A DNA stretch of 58,454 nt. It comes from Asparagopsis taxiformis (taxonomy: Eukaryota; Rhodophyta; Florideophyceae; Bonnemaisoniales; Bonnemaisoniaceae). Below, piece by piece: positions 32,401-41,823 of this stretch; the first letter of the stretch is position 1; each line of letters begins with the position of its first letter. Below the pieces are notes generated by a model. That model had not been told where the DNA came from, did not search any database, and worked only from the letters and a program-made list of their open reading frames with translations. The stretch covers positions 1 through 58,454 of the forward strand of contig JALQPE010001050.1 of the NCBI GenBank assembly GCA_030407315.1, read 5' to 3'. The position numbers and the translations under genes were made by a program.

Positions 32401-32549
32401 GTGCCAGTAAGGAAACTCCGGATACGGCCAGCCTCAACATCTTCAGGAAACGGGAAGTCCGTGGCATTGAGAGGTTGGTATCCCTGGTATTGCAGCGTTT
32501 CATCCGCGCGCACGTTTTGAGCCTCTACTGGAATGTTGTCATCGGCCAT
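29496..32549 (-). CDS. Membrane-bound pyrophosphatase-like protein lacking catalytic residues
   Basis: 1017 residues from the ATG at 32549 (an upstream in-frame ATG at 32678 adds 43 residues). About 16 hydrophobic spans are visible. By-eye alignment with plant vacuolar H+-PPases is continuous: the GT-HMVQQA segment matches the -MQEIA/IQEGA region; LFVLFIRLSGEMF matches ALFGRVGGGIY; SWRLFICHLIGV matches WQLFLCVCVGL; and YGVAIAAQGF matches YGVAVAALGM. The catalytic residues are replaced. The D-x3-D-x3-K motif is Glu297, Glu301, Ser305. The DNVGDNVGD Asp residues are Thr323, Ala327 and only Asp331 kept, over an ungapped stretch. SDN is Leu657-Val658-Cys659. The final D-GD-KD set is Phe893, Val897, Thr900, Val901. 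It should therefore not hydrolyse pyrophosphate. A transport, sensing or regulatory role is possible but unknown. It is larger than usual (about 770) through loop and terminal additions. No introns. Confidence 0.85.
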   Translation of the reverse strand: MADDNIPVEAQNVRADETLQYQGYQPLNATDFPFPEDVEAGRIRSFLTGTVDSAFLREFSKSSINILVLSVIFLFAFVVIAVWQGLIAACKIRLLCDLMERSTEPGEIYRFRTIPFRIPTAYIWMGLTIGTVGLILFSLITFTLLRRSVGTAHMVQQATIVGKGSNAILSWQFISALVPMLSALLLVGFGINWQTGGTLLLGFLICSFVCFIQLSLGTRGSVRVLTAAHERLRASLTVALRVGAAMSLSTLSLAAVGLSLLYLITRDVRSLFGFSLGSALFVLFIRLSGEMFKKSLELAVEKICSTPRDIALRDNKTPPRLTTFLSAAFADFSGPAISFFENYVTSVTCTAALGSGLAFVYRNKFAMCIFNHLHIEQTCGPFGYPQNLGYATFICKSNGLYLEYPQLSTWASNTAFVAVPFILAAITLLAAILTATYIRLGPAISRTGLKKSELLQNLQSSLRLNVLSGSIIIVACSAAVFYGLFGPNSEFQRFSGLGSDPTLQRMELDGRADQCLSISLGDSLGTNPLPLPQGGELVSGKYNPVYPSGLSFGNASSVSWRLFICHLIGVFLSLLAFLYFSIITFHKQFAERASKDAFLTIQQGFRVCLPSLIFPFCALLAGVLGTYKLFGAYGVAIAAQGFMSCFGICITSHGMSLVCRSADQNAKLMEQTSFVQNILQSLRLFHNRLQTTLSQILIGAYSLTSICIFFVAIEHAGILPSPQDLTGSPELSPTRFISDLHVASLHDLFIVLGMYIGVGIPFFVAGSFFISVRPYFVEVINKLFRQDEKFLEGWKEPAFPRNLTIDSVRETLDSFIVVVAIPLAVGFGLGRRALLGMMLSVLGISHLLGAFLLLISEAAKGARDFVETGEVGTDNVSVWGTKSVDRVAEVLGFSSGVSSTVHASGKVVAVVSLVGIVRMREGSWSGGVLLAGFLLLLLALIYWNWRRRAQMKDRGMEDMEVRSRNIPAPQKKISPFYEHEPTIDSRYVLPGSQMRAVIEKGERKTTVRAMDLARKQS

Positions 32550-32872
32550 TTCACAAGAGTGGCCAAGAGGAAGTGAATACTCCACCGTGCGCTTCGAGCA
32601 AGTTGAACAACGGAAGGTGTTGCACCGCGCATGGGGTATGAGAGGATGCGTGCATGAGAAATGTAAATGCTGTATCACTGGAAGCTATGGCGGTGAATTG
32701 ATCGTGGCTATGAATGTCAGTTGAGTTGCAAATATTCAGAGAATGCAGACGTGCAAGAATTGTCAGCGGCTGATGAGCGAAACGAACATTTGAGTTTGCA
32801 GCGAAGATCAATGGGCGCGTGAACTTCATGCTTTCCACTTCAAGTTTACAGTAATTTTCAAAAAGTTGAAAT
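32550..32872. other. Short intergenic region upstream of the pyrophosphatase-like gene
   Basis: Promoter space for the minus-strand gene and 3' end of the Kelch gene. The frame extending to 32678 may be leader. Nothing else seen. Confidence 0.45.
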
Positions 32873-34624
32873 CTATTTGAGCTTGCCGTATTCTGTAGGA
32901 ACCTCGCCTTTGTCCTCAACACGATCCAAGTAACAACATCTCAGCGCTTCCAGAAGCATGATCGCTCCGAACAGTACCGCAGATGTTATCACCAATCCGA
33001 GCCATATCCCGACCGGCGCAACGAGCAGGATCATACCCAAGAATGAGTTCATCATTCCGCCTAAAATTACCGTCCAACCGACTCCGTCGTGCACATGTTT
33101 CCAAACATTCCGCCATCTACTTCCATCTGGCGGAGGTTTGATTCCCGGCATCGATAACAAAACCTGCGCCGAAATCAACACTAGGACCAACATGCCCAAG
33201 CCATAGTGAAAGTGTGCTGATGCTCTTTCTCGTGTCTTGCCTTGGAAGGCAAATGTTTGACCTATCCATGCCAGCAGAAATGCGATTACAGCGGGTATCC
33301 AGTGAATGACAAACCATATCTTCTTGTTCAGATACAACTTTAGGTAGCGGGACACCATAGTTGTCGAAGGAAGTATCACACAGAATGCGACGAACATCAA
33401 GATTCCGTGAATCGTCAACTTGCTTGAGAAGAAATTCTGTATGTCAGAATTCTCAACCAGTCTTCCACTCGGGTCAAATGATAATAGCATCGAGTCGGAA
33501 ACTATTGTCCCGTTGTTGTTTATGACACCACCAATCATCAGATACTTCATTTCACCGGTTGCTATGTTTGTTATAATCGGGGCCATTGATGTCCCATACC
33601 TATTTGCGATGGGCTTCTCTCCTCCATTCATAATTCTTTCATGGATCCATTTGTTTTGGCGCACATCCAACAAGCTGATATCCAGCCCATCTCCGATTGA
33701 ATCGCCAGATCTAAACAGCTCAGGGCTGTTTGCTTCACCGCCCCAGACAACTACAGTCTGTCTGGGGTCCATATCGATGCGCTGGAAGGAAGGAAGAGCA
33801 TTGGACATTGTACTTTCACTGACTAGTGCCGCACCACTTTCTAGCTGTCTCCACTCCCGGCTTGTCAGATCGAACGCCCAGGTGTCGCGGCTTGGACACA
33901 TTCCATACATGTAGCACCCTCCATACATGATCAGTTCATTTGCGCCTGTGATGACGGATGATGCATTGCATAACGGATGCGGGTCTCCTAAAGCAAACTG
34001 CCCGATTGGGTTGTATATTTGACGAATGTATGCCCTATTCTGACTTTGGAAAACAATTTCGTGTGTGTCACTCAAAATTGTAGATCCATCATAGCCATGC
34101 GAGATGATGAAAGAGTTGTCGTTAGATGCGCCTCCAGACGCTCCAGCTCTTGCAAGAAGGTTAGCGTCACCGTGGTCTTTGAATGGTTTGTATATTTCTA
34201 CCTCGCTCCAAGCGTCGGTACGAAAGTCAAAAATCCATACAAGCGAAGACTTCAAAATCCCGGTCTCGTTTCTGCCTCCGATGAGGATTGCAAAGGATGT
34301 GCGATTTTGTCCTAGTGCTATTGTGGAACATAAGGCGTCATATCTCGGTGCTGGCATCGAAATGTTTCGTAGTTGTGTCCAACTTTCTGTTCTTCCATCG
34401 TACGTCCAAGAATCACCATGTACGTCGGAGTCACCCCGTCCTCCGAATAAAATTGCCCTGGTTCCAAGAGAAGTTAGGCTAGCTTTAGCTCGTGGTGCTG
34501 GGGTACTTGAAGACTTACCTACCCTTTCTAGACGGAAGTGGTAAGAGAAGCTGCAATGAGGAGCCAGGAGTAAGATGTTCATTACAAGCACAACTGTCTG
34601 ATATGTAACTCTTGAAATAGACAT
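32873..34624 (-). CDS. Kelch-repeat / cytochrome b561 fusion membrane protein
   Basis: 583 residues from the ATG at 34624 (an earlier in-frame ATG at 34690 adds 22). Residues about 5-28 form a signal peptide or first membrane span. At least five Kelch repeats follow (signatures AILFGGRGD, AILIGGRNE, LIMYGGCYM, VVVWGGEAN, YLMIGGVIN), expected to fold as a propeller in the lumen or outside the cell. The C-terminal part (about 398-560) is a cytochrome b561 domain with five or so membrane spans. His appears at the positions expected for two haem b groups: HGILM (406), HWIP (441), HFHYG (471/473) and HVHDG (510/512). Cytochrome b561 proteins move electrons across membranes, commonly from ascorbate; acceptor and location here are inferred. 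The tandem neighbour downstream is the pyrophosphatase-like gene, same strand, 323 bp apart. Confidence 0.88.
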   Translation of the reverse strand: MSISRVTYQTVVLVMNILLLAPHCSFSYHFRLERVGKSSSTPAPRAKASLTSLGTRAILFGGRGDSDVHGDSWTYDGRTESWTQLRNISMPAPRYDALCSTIALGQNRTSFAILIGGRNETGILKSSLVWIFDFRTDAWSEVEIYKPFKDHGDANLLARAGASGGASNDNSFIISHGYDGSTILSDTHEIVFQSQNRAYIRQIYNPIGQFALGDPHPLCNASSVITGANELIMYGGCYMYGMCPSRDTWAFDLTSREWRQLESGAALVSESTMSNALPSFQRIDMDPRQTVVVWGGEANSPELFRSGDSIGDGLDISLLDVRQNKWIHERIMNGGEKPIANRYGTSMAPIITNIATGEMKYLMIGGVINNNGTIVSDSMLLSFDPSGRLVENSDIQNFFSSKLTIHGILMFVAFCVILPSTTMVSRYLKLYLNKKIWFVIHWIPAVIAFLLAWIGQTFAFQGKTRERASAHFHYGLGMLVLVLISAQVLLSMPGIKPPPDGSRWRNVWKHVHDGVGWTVILGGMMNSFLGMILLVAPVGIWLGLVITSAVLFGAIMLLEALRCCYLDRVEDKGEVPTEYGKLK

Positions 34625-35242
34625 GGTTGTAAATTTCTTGGGCACAAGCGATAAAGATAGAGGGATACATTCATTTTGACAGGAACACACAAAGAAAGGT
34701 GGTCGAGTGAATATAACAAGCTACATAATTGTTATCGAAGGAAAATGCAAAACGAGGGATGATGCGGTCACTTCGAAAATTGATTCTGCTGATTGGTTTT
34801 TTCAACGGAAGAACGCGGCATCATCGTAAATATTCCGCTTGACATTAACATGGCTAGCTTATCAGATCACAAATCTCTCAAAAGTCGCGCCCGAACCTCG
34901 AAGAAGTTCAAACGAAACGCTGTTGAACATCTAATGCAATCAGAAACGCGCCTTTGCTGTTGTTCCCCAGTCCAGGGACATGTGGTTTATTTAGCCCAAA
35001 ACATGCCATTTTGGGTATCTGGGGCGTGCGGAAACTCATCTCTGAGGCCCAATCTGCAGAGTGCGAAATTAGGGCTGCACAAGGTCTCCCGTTTTAGATG
35101 CATTCGGACCGGGCCATGCCCCGAGTTGTGGTCCCATCCGTGGCTGCATTACAGAACAGTCCGTCTCACCACAAAACAGATTTATTCGGTCCGACTGCCG
35201 AGAGATCCGCATTCATTATCGGCCCACTGCTTTCAAATCATG
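34625..35242. other. Region between the Kelch-b561 gene and the MULE insertion
   Basis: Contains the promoter of the Kelch gene and, from about 34850, rightward reading frames that may be remains of a gene cut by the MULE (see 35098-35250). Confidence 0.4.
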
Positions 35243-35250
35243 CTTTCAAT
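35098..35250 (+). pseudogene. Left part of a reading frame split by the MULE
   Basis: An ATG directly after a TAG opens 51 codons to the MULE edge. If the MULE and one CTTTCAAT are removed, the same frame continues into 44393-44578 and ends after 61 more codons. The joint falls in frame and both parts have protein-like composition. The frame is also open upstream of the TAG from about 34927. No family recognised. Confidence 0.45.
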
Positions 35251-35271
35251 ACTGGAACTTATCCTCCCGAC

Positions 35272-37863
35272 TAGGGATGTTCACAGTCCCCTTTTGGTCC
35301 TCAAATTCCAAATTTTGACCGTTCTAGACTTGCCCACCATTTGTGTGACAGGTAACGTGACTGCACACCATTCTTCCAAGCTGCACCATACTTGGAACTC
35401 AGGAATTCTCCCAACCCCTCATAACTGGACCAAAAACCGTTTATTACACGGAGGTATCCGGACTAGAATAACTGGCAGAAGTAGCAGACTGGACCAGAAC
35501 CGCGTTCTGATTTGAAATCATAAACTGTTATGAAATTATGAGGACTGGAACTACCCAGAATCATGTTCCGGACTGCGAACCGAACCATGTTTAATCGCAC
35601 ACTAGCTTAGAAACTTATTCCAGGACTGGAGAAGAATACACGAAATAATTGAAGAATCACTAAGCAGCGTCCTCTGCGCTGTAACAATATTTCCGGAACA
35701 GGAGAACACAGATTCACTGGCAACTGAGGATGGCTGAATAGCAAGCACATCCCTTGCAACCCTGGCAATGTTTGGGAAGCGATTTTGGTTTGCCTTCCAC
35801 CACTGTAAAGGATCTGCATTGTAATCACCAAGTGCTGTTGCCCTTAGAAACATAGATATTTCGTTACTGTCTGCACGTAACGGAGTCTGTTCATTCTCCA
35901 AAACCAAATCAAATAGAGACTTAGTCCCGGAACCTTGTTCTGTACTGTGTATTACTTCCAATTCTCCATTATCCGGCAGATCAACCCACTTATACAAAAT
36001 ATCACTATCTCGAAGTACATCATTCGGAATACGAGGATCAACGACCTTTGCCAAGATGGCCATGTCAGAGCATATTATTGACTCATAAGACTTCAACTTA
36101 CGGAGCATTGTACTGGCAATAGGCTTGGTGGCCTGGTCATTTGAGTCAATACGAGACTGGCACTTTTGCATGAGTAATTTGTATGCCATAGAGCTTATAC
36201 TAATCGTCACATAATTTTGTCCGGACTGATTCTCAGTAATGCTGGCAGCCGTTTTTAGGAAATCACATATGCATTTTGCTCTTTCCCACTCTTCTTCAGA
36301 TATAACATGCGAGGAAAGTTCTGGAAGCCTACTGGAAACACTGTTTAGCACATTCCGAGCGTTGTAGGCGTCTTGTATCATATTAAAAGTTGACGACCAC
36401 CTTGTAACAACATCAAGACCGGGGCAGTGCGTATGAACCTCTCCCATTTCATCTCTAACTCTTTCAAACAGATCTCTCCGCTTCGTAGAGCTCCGTATTG
36501 AGTTCAGAAGTGCTCTGATCGCTTGAATCTCGCTATGAACTTGTGAAAGGCACTCCCTTACCGCAAGGTTCACAACATGAGCAATGCACCGTACATGGAA
36601 ATCTCGTATAGATCTATGACTTCCGCTAGTGAAAACACGTTGGTATAGATGAGATATTCCAGCCACAATATCAGATCCGTTGTCGGAGGTGATTGCACGA
36701 ACTTTGGACTTCAAATTCCACTTCTCCATAACTTCTAGAAGTAAGTTGGAAGCTGATTCTCCTGTGTGCGGTGTTTGGAAACGCAAGAAGTCCAGAACAA
36801 TTCCCTTCATGTTCCAATTATCATCAATGTAATGTGCAGTGACGCACATATACCCCTTGAATGTCCTGGATGACCATGCATCTGTGGTCATTGAAATCAT
36901 TCCGGGTGCATTTTTAATAGCAGATTGCACCAATATTCTCGCTTGTTCAGTTTCTGAGACAATCCGACGTTGCATTGTAACCCGACTTGGTATCTTGTAT
37001 TCGCTATCAAGCAGTTTAACAAACTTGATGAACTCACTGTGTTGCACAATAGAGAAAGGGAGAGAATTCGATACAACCCAACGGCAAAGCTGCTTAGTAA
37101 TCCGTTCATTGAATTCAACTCTTGGCACAGAGCTCGATCCTGCGCTAAGAAGATTACCATCCACGCTCATTGTCGTCTGTACACTTTCTAGCATGAAACC
37201 GTGTACTTTTGCATGGCGCTTGAGAGTACTTGTTCCACTATTGACGCTGAATATTTTGGAACAGATGATACATTTCAACTCGGTCTTGTTATCCGTCTGA
37301 TTGAATTTGAAGTACTCCCAAACAGCGCTTTTTCGACGTTTGGTTGAGAGGCGAGGTGCGACTTCAGTTGGTATTGAACTGAGTGGCGTGTTTGCTGTTT
37401 CATCGAGTTGGTTCGCAGAGTCGTCCGTGACCATATTGGTTTTGATCAAGAATGGGTTCTAGCCTGGACAGGTTTCGATCAACGCGTAGTTTGAGAAGGT
37501 GTTTTTGTTGTTATTGGGTTCAAACCAGCGACGGACAGGAGGGGAATGCTGAATGACGCCACGGTTCAAATCTGCAAACCCGGATTCAAAAGTTTCGAAT
37601 TCGGAACAAGATTCTGAATGGCAGGATCCTGTTTCGGACCGAATGAAGACCACTGCGATGAACGTGTTTGTGTGACCGGACCACGGACCGTAAGGTGTCT
37701 TTACTTTGAGACTGGAAATCTGAAATCCTTGGTAAGGGCTGGACTGAATATTACGAGCAATAGGTCAGGACTTTTCTTCGCATAGGAGTGACGGTTACGG
37801 GGACCAGTCATTTACTTCCAAACTGGTCCGAACCACGGTTAACCAGGACCGTGAACACCCCTA
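35272..37863 (-). mobile_element. hAT DNA transposon in the MULE left arm
   Basis: The terminal repeats TAGGGATGTTCACAGTCC and, at the other end, TAGGGGTGTTCACGGTCC (2 mismatches in 18) are flanked by a perfect 8-bp duplication CTCCCGAC (35264-35271 and 37864-37871), the hAT size. The MULE right arm at 44361-44384 holds the uninterrupted site, so the insertion happened within the arm. It contains one intact transposase ORF. Confidence 0.95.
35602..37434 (-). CDS. hAT-family transposase
   Basis: 610 residues from the ATG at 37434. An N-terminal BED zinc finger (key residues WEYFKF, C-I-I-C, H-A-K-V-H; about 35-75) would bind the element ends. The hAT RNase H-like core shows TTDAWSS (first Asp), TSDNGSDIV (second Asp) and RCIAHVVNLAV. 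The C-terminal dimerisation region holds DPLQWW and PSSVASESVFS-type motifs and an LLQSW end. Length and motif order are those of a full hAT transposase, with no stop, so this element may be able to move. The rest of the element is non-coding subterminal sequence with repeated GGTCC/GGACC words. Confidence 0.93.
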   Translation of the reverse strand: MVTDDSANQLDETANTPLSSIPTEVAPRLSTKRRKSAVWEYFKFNQTDNKTELKCIICSKIFSVNSGTSTLKRHAKVHGFMLESVQTTMSVDGNLLSAGSSSVPRVEFNERITKQLCRWVVSNSLPFSIVQHSEFIKFVKLLDSEYKIPSRVTMQRRIVSETEQARILVQSAIKNAPGMISMTTDAWSSRTFKGYMCVTAHYIDDNWNMKGIVLDFLRFQTPHTGESASNLLLEVMEKWNLKSKVRAITSDNGSDIVAGISHLYQRVFTSGSHRSIRDFHVRCIAHVVNLAVRECLSQVHSEIQAIRALLNSIRSSTKRRDLFERVRDEMGEVHTHCPGLDVVTRWSSTFNMIQDAYNARNVLNSVSSRLPELSSHVISEEEWERAKCICDFLKTAASITENQSGQNYVTISISSMAYKLLMQKCQSRIDSNDQATKPIASTMLRKLKSYESIICSDMAILAKVVDPRIPNDVLRDSDILYKWVDLPDNGELEVIHSTEQGSGTKSLFDLVLENEQTPLRADSNEISMFLRATALGDYNADPLQWWKANQNRFPNIARVARDVLAIQPSSVASESVFSCSGNIVTAQRTLLSDSSIISCILLQSWNKFLS

Positions 37864-37871
37864 CTCCCGAC

Positions 37872-38872
37872 CCAGAGAGTGAAATGATAGAAAATTATCA
37901 TAAGTTTCTGGCTGGGGTGTAGTCACGCTTGGGACTGGGTTGACGTGACAATCGGGACCGGACCGGCGGCGGCGGAGCACTGTAATGCAGTCGGGAGGAT
38001 AAGGTCCAGTGGAAGCCAGGCGCTTCACAGTGTCGTCGCCTCACGAAACCCCACCGCACCTCCGCCGCACTCGCACTTTGTTAACGTTGCGTGCACACCG
38101 TGCATCCACCCGCCGCACCCGCCCGTTGCCAACATTGCGTACACATCACCGCGCACCCGGACGTCCACCCCGCCGCACTCGCGCGTTACCAATATTGCGT
38201 ACACATCACTGCAAACCCCACCCCGCCGTACTCGCCCGTTGCCAACATTGCGTGCACATCACCGCGCATCTACCCCGCCGCACCTGCCCGTTGGCAACAT
38301 TGCGTGAAAATCACCTCGCCTCACCCCGCCGCACCTGCCCGTTGGCAACATTGTGTGCACATCACCGCACACCTCACCCTGCCGCACACGGACGTTACCA
38401 ACATTGCGTAAACATCACCCCATCTCGCATTACCCTGCTGCATCTGGACGTCGGTAACATTGCGTGCACATCACCTCGCCTCACCCCGCCGCACCCGCCC
38501 GTTGGCAACATTGCATGAAAATCACTGCACACCCCACCTCGCCTCACCCTGCTGCACCCGGACGCTGGCAACATTGTGTGAACACATTTCAAGCATTGTG
38601 TGCAAATCATCGCGCATCTCACTGCACCTGGACGTTGTTAAAACCGTGTGCACATCACCACACACCCCACCTCGCCGCAACTGGAAGTTGTTAACACTGC
38701 TTGCACTCTTTACTGCACCTGGACGTTGGCAACACGGTGTGCACATCACCCCACCTCGCCTCACCCTGCTCCACCTGGACGGTGGCAACATTGTGTGCAC
38801 ATTTCAAGCATTGTGTGCAAATCATCGCGCATCTCACTACATCTGCACGCTGCTGATATAGTTTACACATCA
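37872..38872. repeat. MULE left inverted-repeat arm with minisatellite
   Basis: About 14 degenerate repeats of roughly 55-60 bp built on CCGCACCCGCCCGTTGGCAACATTGCGTGCACATCACC (shown in parts: CGTTGGCAACATTGCGT and GCACATCACC) occupy 38080-38870. The array is matched, inverted, by 41959-42545. The long frames read through it in several registers have repeat-derived composition and are not genes. Confidence 0.85.
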
Positions 38873-39307
38873 TCGCACACCTGGGCGTTGTTAATATCGT
38901 CAGCACAATATCTGCTCTCATATATTCAACGTTCTCCGTCAATTGTAGGTTATCAAACTTCTAGCACTGCTTGCAGTCTATTAGTTCCATTTCCTGTCAC
39001 TGCACGTCTACTTCTTGCACATCACCAGTGTAGGAGGCACAACATCTGTTATGGTGCCCTGGCTGGTATGTATACAATTGATGATTCATTGTGGAGTTTG
39101 AATGTAGATCAAATCGCAACTGGGATTAGTGTTGGCGGTGGGACTCTGACGGGCTTGGAGAAAGGCTTCATTCAGCGGATGTACATAGGGAAAAGAGCAT
39201 TCGAAATAATCGATTTTTGGGTTTCGTGGGTTGTGTAAGGAAGAATGCTATGGATGTCGCTATATTGCACAGGGAAGTGGTCAATCTACTTGAATGCTAA
39301 GCACTAT
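38873..39307. other. MULE interior, no gene seen
   Basis: Between the left arm and the 3' end of the transposase. No repeat or coding signal recognised. Confidence 0.5.
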
Positions 39308-41038
39308 TCATGGCATGTACACAACGTCCACATTGTCACATGTACGTGGGAAACTACGTGCGTTTTCGTTTTCGGTAACCCTTTCATAATACAAATTGAA
39401 TCGCCCAAGCACATTCCTGTACAAATGGCTGATCTGCTCCTGTCCAGAGGCGCTTGCAGCCAGCTCTTTGACATGACTGATCCCCCAAGTAAGGATTTTT
39501 TTCAGCCTATCCGCGCGGATTGAAATTGTATTGATTTCTGTGCTGTTCTGAGTCGATTCATCCGCACTGGCTAGAGTATTTGATGTGGCGGGAAGGGGAA
39601 GAGTGAACATATCGGTACGGTGATGCGCATTTTCTGGAACATGAAATTTCTCTTCGTCAGAAAATACTGCTCGAAAGCAGTTTTCTCGACGCTCAATTCT
39701 TAGAAATGGGGGAGAGCGGCTGCGTAAAACTTCTGGAAACTGAGGACAGGCCAGATTGTTTGTGAGGTGCTTACAAAGCAAGAAACGGCTGAAAAGGAAA
39801 CTGTCACATCCACAAACCCAAGCAATTCTGTTCGTTAACTAGCTTTTTGATATAGATTGAGACGCAGAGCGTTTCCATTCATATGTGAAATGACGCCACC
39901 ATGCTGGTGTCTTGTTTCCAGACATCAGCATCTTGAAATCACCGTCGAACTTGGGCAAAACATTTTTGGATAGAATGTAAACGAGAAAGTCACATCTTGG
40001 AAGATTGCAAGGGAGCAGATAAACTCTTTTCAAAACTGACCAGTGTGCTTCGACCATCATTGTAGTTTTGGCAATAGGAATTTTCGAATTGTTCATCCTC
40101 CCCCATAACATGAACATCTCTGCCGTGTACCAGTTTTGCATCAAATACAAAGCCATATCTCTGTCTGTTTCTTCATTGAGAAGGTTCCAAATTTCTTGCA
40201 CAGAACTGTTCAACCCGTTTTGAATATCATAACCTGGTCTGACCAAAGGGTGCAGATTGTAATGTTTCGTTATCATTTGCAATAATGCACGTTCTTTCTC
40301 TCGTAAGGAGACTGCACCTGACTTGCAAAGAGCATTAAGCTTTCGCTTAATGGCACGTTTCATATGCCAGAGGCAGATAGAGGGAGATAAGGAAAACGCG
40401 GCCTTAACAGCATTGATCTGCCCCCATTCCTTATCAGTGAAGAAAAATGATGGAGACAGCTGAGGTATATCTCGCCGAACAGCGTGTAAGAATGCCAAGA
40501 TCGTTTCTTGACGAGTTCGGACTGCATCTCCACCAGCCCCTTCGAGCAGGAGATAGGCTATTGGAAAGCCTGTTCCTAGTACTGAACCGACTATTGCAAA
40601 AAGTTCCAGTTTACCCGAGTTCGTTTTATACGTGGAATCAATAAAAACCTCCAATACATTCATTGTGGAACAGACTCTCTTGCCCAGTGAAGTTGTCAAA
40701 CCAAGAGAAAACGGTGATGTTTGTTGAAGAATCAGAGAAACACTCTCTGCTTCGGAAACATACTGTACTGCAGACTGCAACGGATCCGAACAAGTACGGA
40801 AGGAGGCACTGATCTGTTCTGACCAAATGTTGTACACATGCATGTACTTGTACGGTTGAGTGAATTTGGATCGGAGCTGCATTGAAATTTGTAAAGGCGA
40901 CAGGCCGGATTTGACCATTTCTATTACCGTTTCGTGGACTTTTTGTGTCATCACTGGCACTTGTTTGGGTACCTCATGACAATACTGGTGTGAAACTTTG
41001 ATCTTCAGTCTCCTATGTTTCCCATAGGAAAAGTTCAC
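39308..41038 (-). pseudogene. MULE transposase core and SWIM finger, interrupted by one in-frame TAG
   Basis: 399 codons (41038-39839) carry the MULE DDE core: Asp in IDSTYKTN, Asp in FTDKEWGQ, a conserved CLWHMKRAIKRKL helix, and Glu in MVEAHWSVLK. A single TAG (39839-39841) follows. In the same frame the sequence continues into a SWIM zinc finger (CGC then CKH; about 39775-39815) and a C-terminal tail ending at 39308. Apart from the TAG it reads as one protein. Its upstream partner ORF (41035-41823) overlaps in the -1 frame. The transposase would cut and join at the element ends; the nonsense codon probably disables this copy unless it is read through. Confidence 0.8.
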
Positions 41039-41823
41039 TGCTCCACTGCAGTTGTGCTCTTTTTTGACGTTCGCATCCTTTTCACCGGACGCTCTCCAAG
41101 CTCGGAGTTTTCATTCACAATCTTTCCCCGCTGTGAACATATCCATGCTGAAGATGATGGTGTCACTTTATTAGAGATATAAACATAGCCATCACACTCC
41201 CGTATTAGCTGGAGAAAGCGCACTTCTTCTTGTTTGCGCTCTGCAGCTGTGTTAAATTCCGCAATACCATCCAGTGCAGCCGTAGAATGCCAACTGGCAA
41301 AAATGCACTCGATTGGCCACTGCAAAAAGGAAGCAGCAATGTGATTAGACAATTGCCAGTCTTTAAGTACAGATTCACGGTTTTCTACATTGTCTATGTC
41401 ACCACAGAAGTATATCTTCTTCGGTATTTCGCTTATCATCTCCTGTTTCCGACAGTCACTGCAATGTGTACTCAATGCTATCTCTGTTGTAAGAAAAGCA
41501 ACACTCTGTCTTCTTTTCAAACACTTGGAGCATCTCCATAGAAATAAGTTCTGGGCACATGTCAGCGAAACTGCTCTCTCAATACCAAACTGCACGAGAG
41601 CATTGAAAACATTATCATCAATGGTGTATGCTTGCCCATTGAATAGCTCCTCCATTCTTCCGCGAAACAATTCCAATGGGACTGGATATAGCTCTGTGAG
41701 CAGGAAAAGTACCTCTTCCGTCGAAGGGAATTCTCCATTGAACATGTCATGATACATCAGTTTCGGATTTGTAGCTGGACCTTTGTTCGCTGCGTTGCAG
41801 TCGCTATCAGTAGTTTCATTCAT
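41035..41823 (-). CDS. MULE transposase N-terminal ORF, Cys-rich
   Basis: 262 residues from the ATG at 41823; the frame is open further upstream only through repeat sequence. It holds Cys pairs in WRCSKC and THCSDC (zinc-binding-like) and a basic C-terminus. The TGA at 41035-41037 overlaps the first codon of the core ORF. The heptamer AAAAAAG lies in zero-frame phase at 41059-41065, 21 nt before the stop, and the -1 frame is open from there into the core. It is either a programmed frameshift or a one-base indel in the A run. Confidence 0.65.
   Translation of the reverse strand: MNETTDSDCNAANKGPATNPKLMYHDMFNGEFPSTEEVLFLLTELYPVPLELFRGRMEELFNGQAYTIDDNVFNALVQFGIERAVSLTCAQNLFLWRCSKCLKRRQSVAFLTTEIALSTHCSDCRKQEMISEIPKKIYFCGDIDNVENRESVLKDWQLSNHIAASFLQWPIECIFASWHSTAALDGIAEFNTAAERKQEEVRFLQLIRECDGYVYISNKVTPSSSAWICSQRGKIVNENSELGERPVKRMRTSKKSTTAVEQ

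Noticed and set aside
34793..35515. 240-codon plus-strand frame
   Set aside because: It runs from intergenic sequence across the MULE end and into hAT subterminal sequence, crossing two transposon borders; it cannot be an ancestral gene.
38009..38861. Several overlapping 100-190 codon frames on plus, with mirror images at 41919-42538
   Set aside because: They come from the minisatellite of the MULE arms, open in multiple registers because the repeat lacks stop codons.
38080..38870. CRISPR-like repeat array
   Set aside because: Units are contiguous and degenerate without unique spacers and are inverted in the opposite arm of a transposon.
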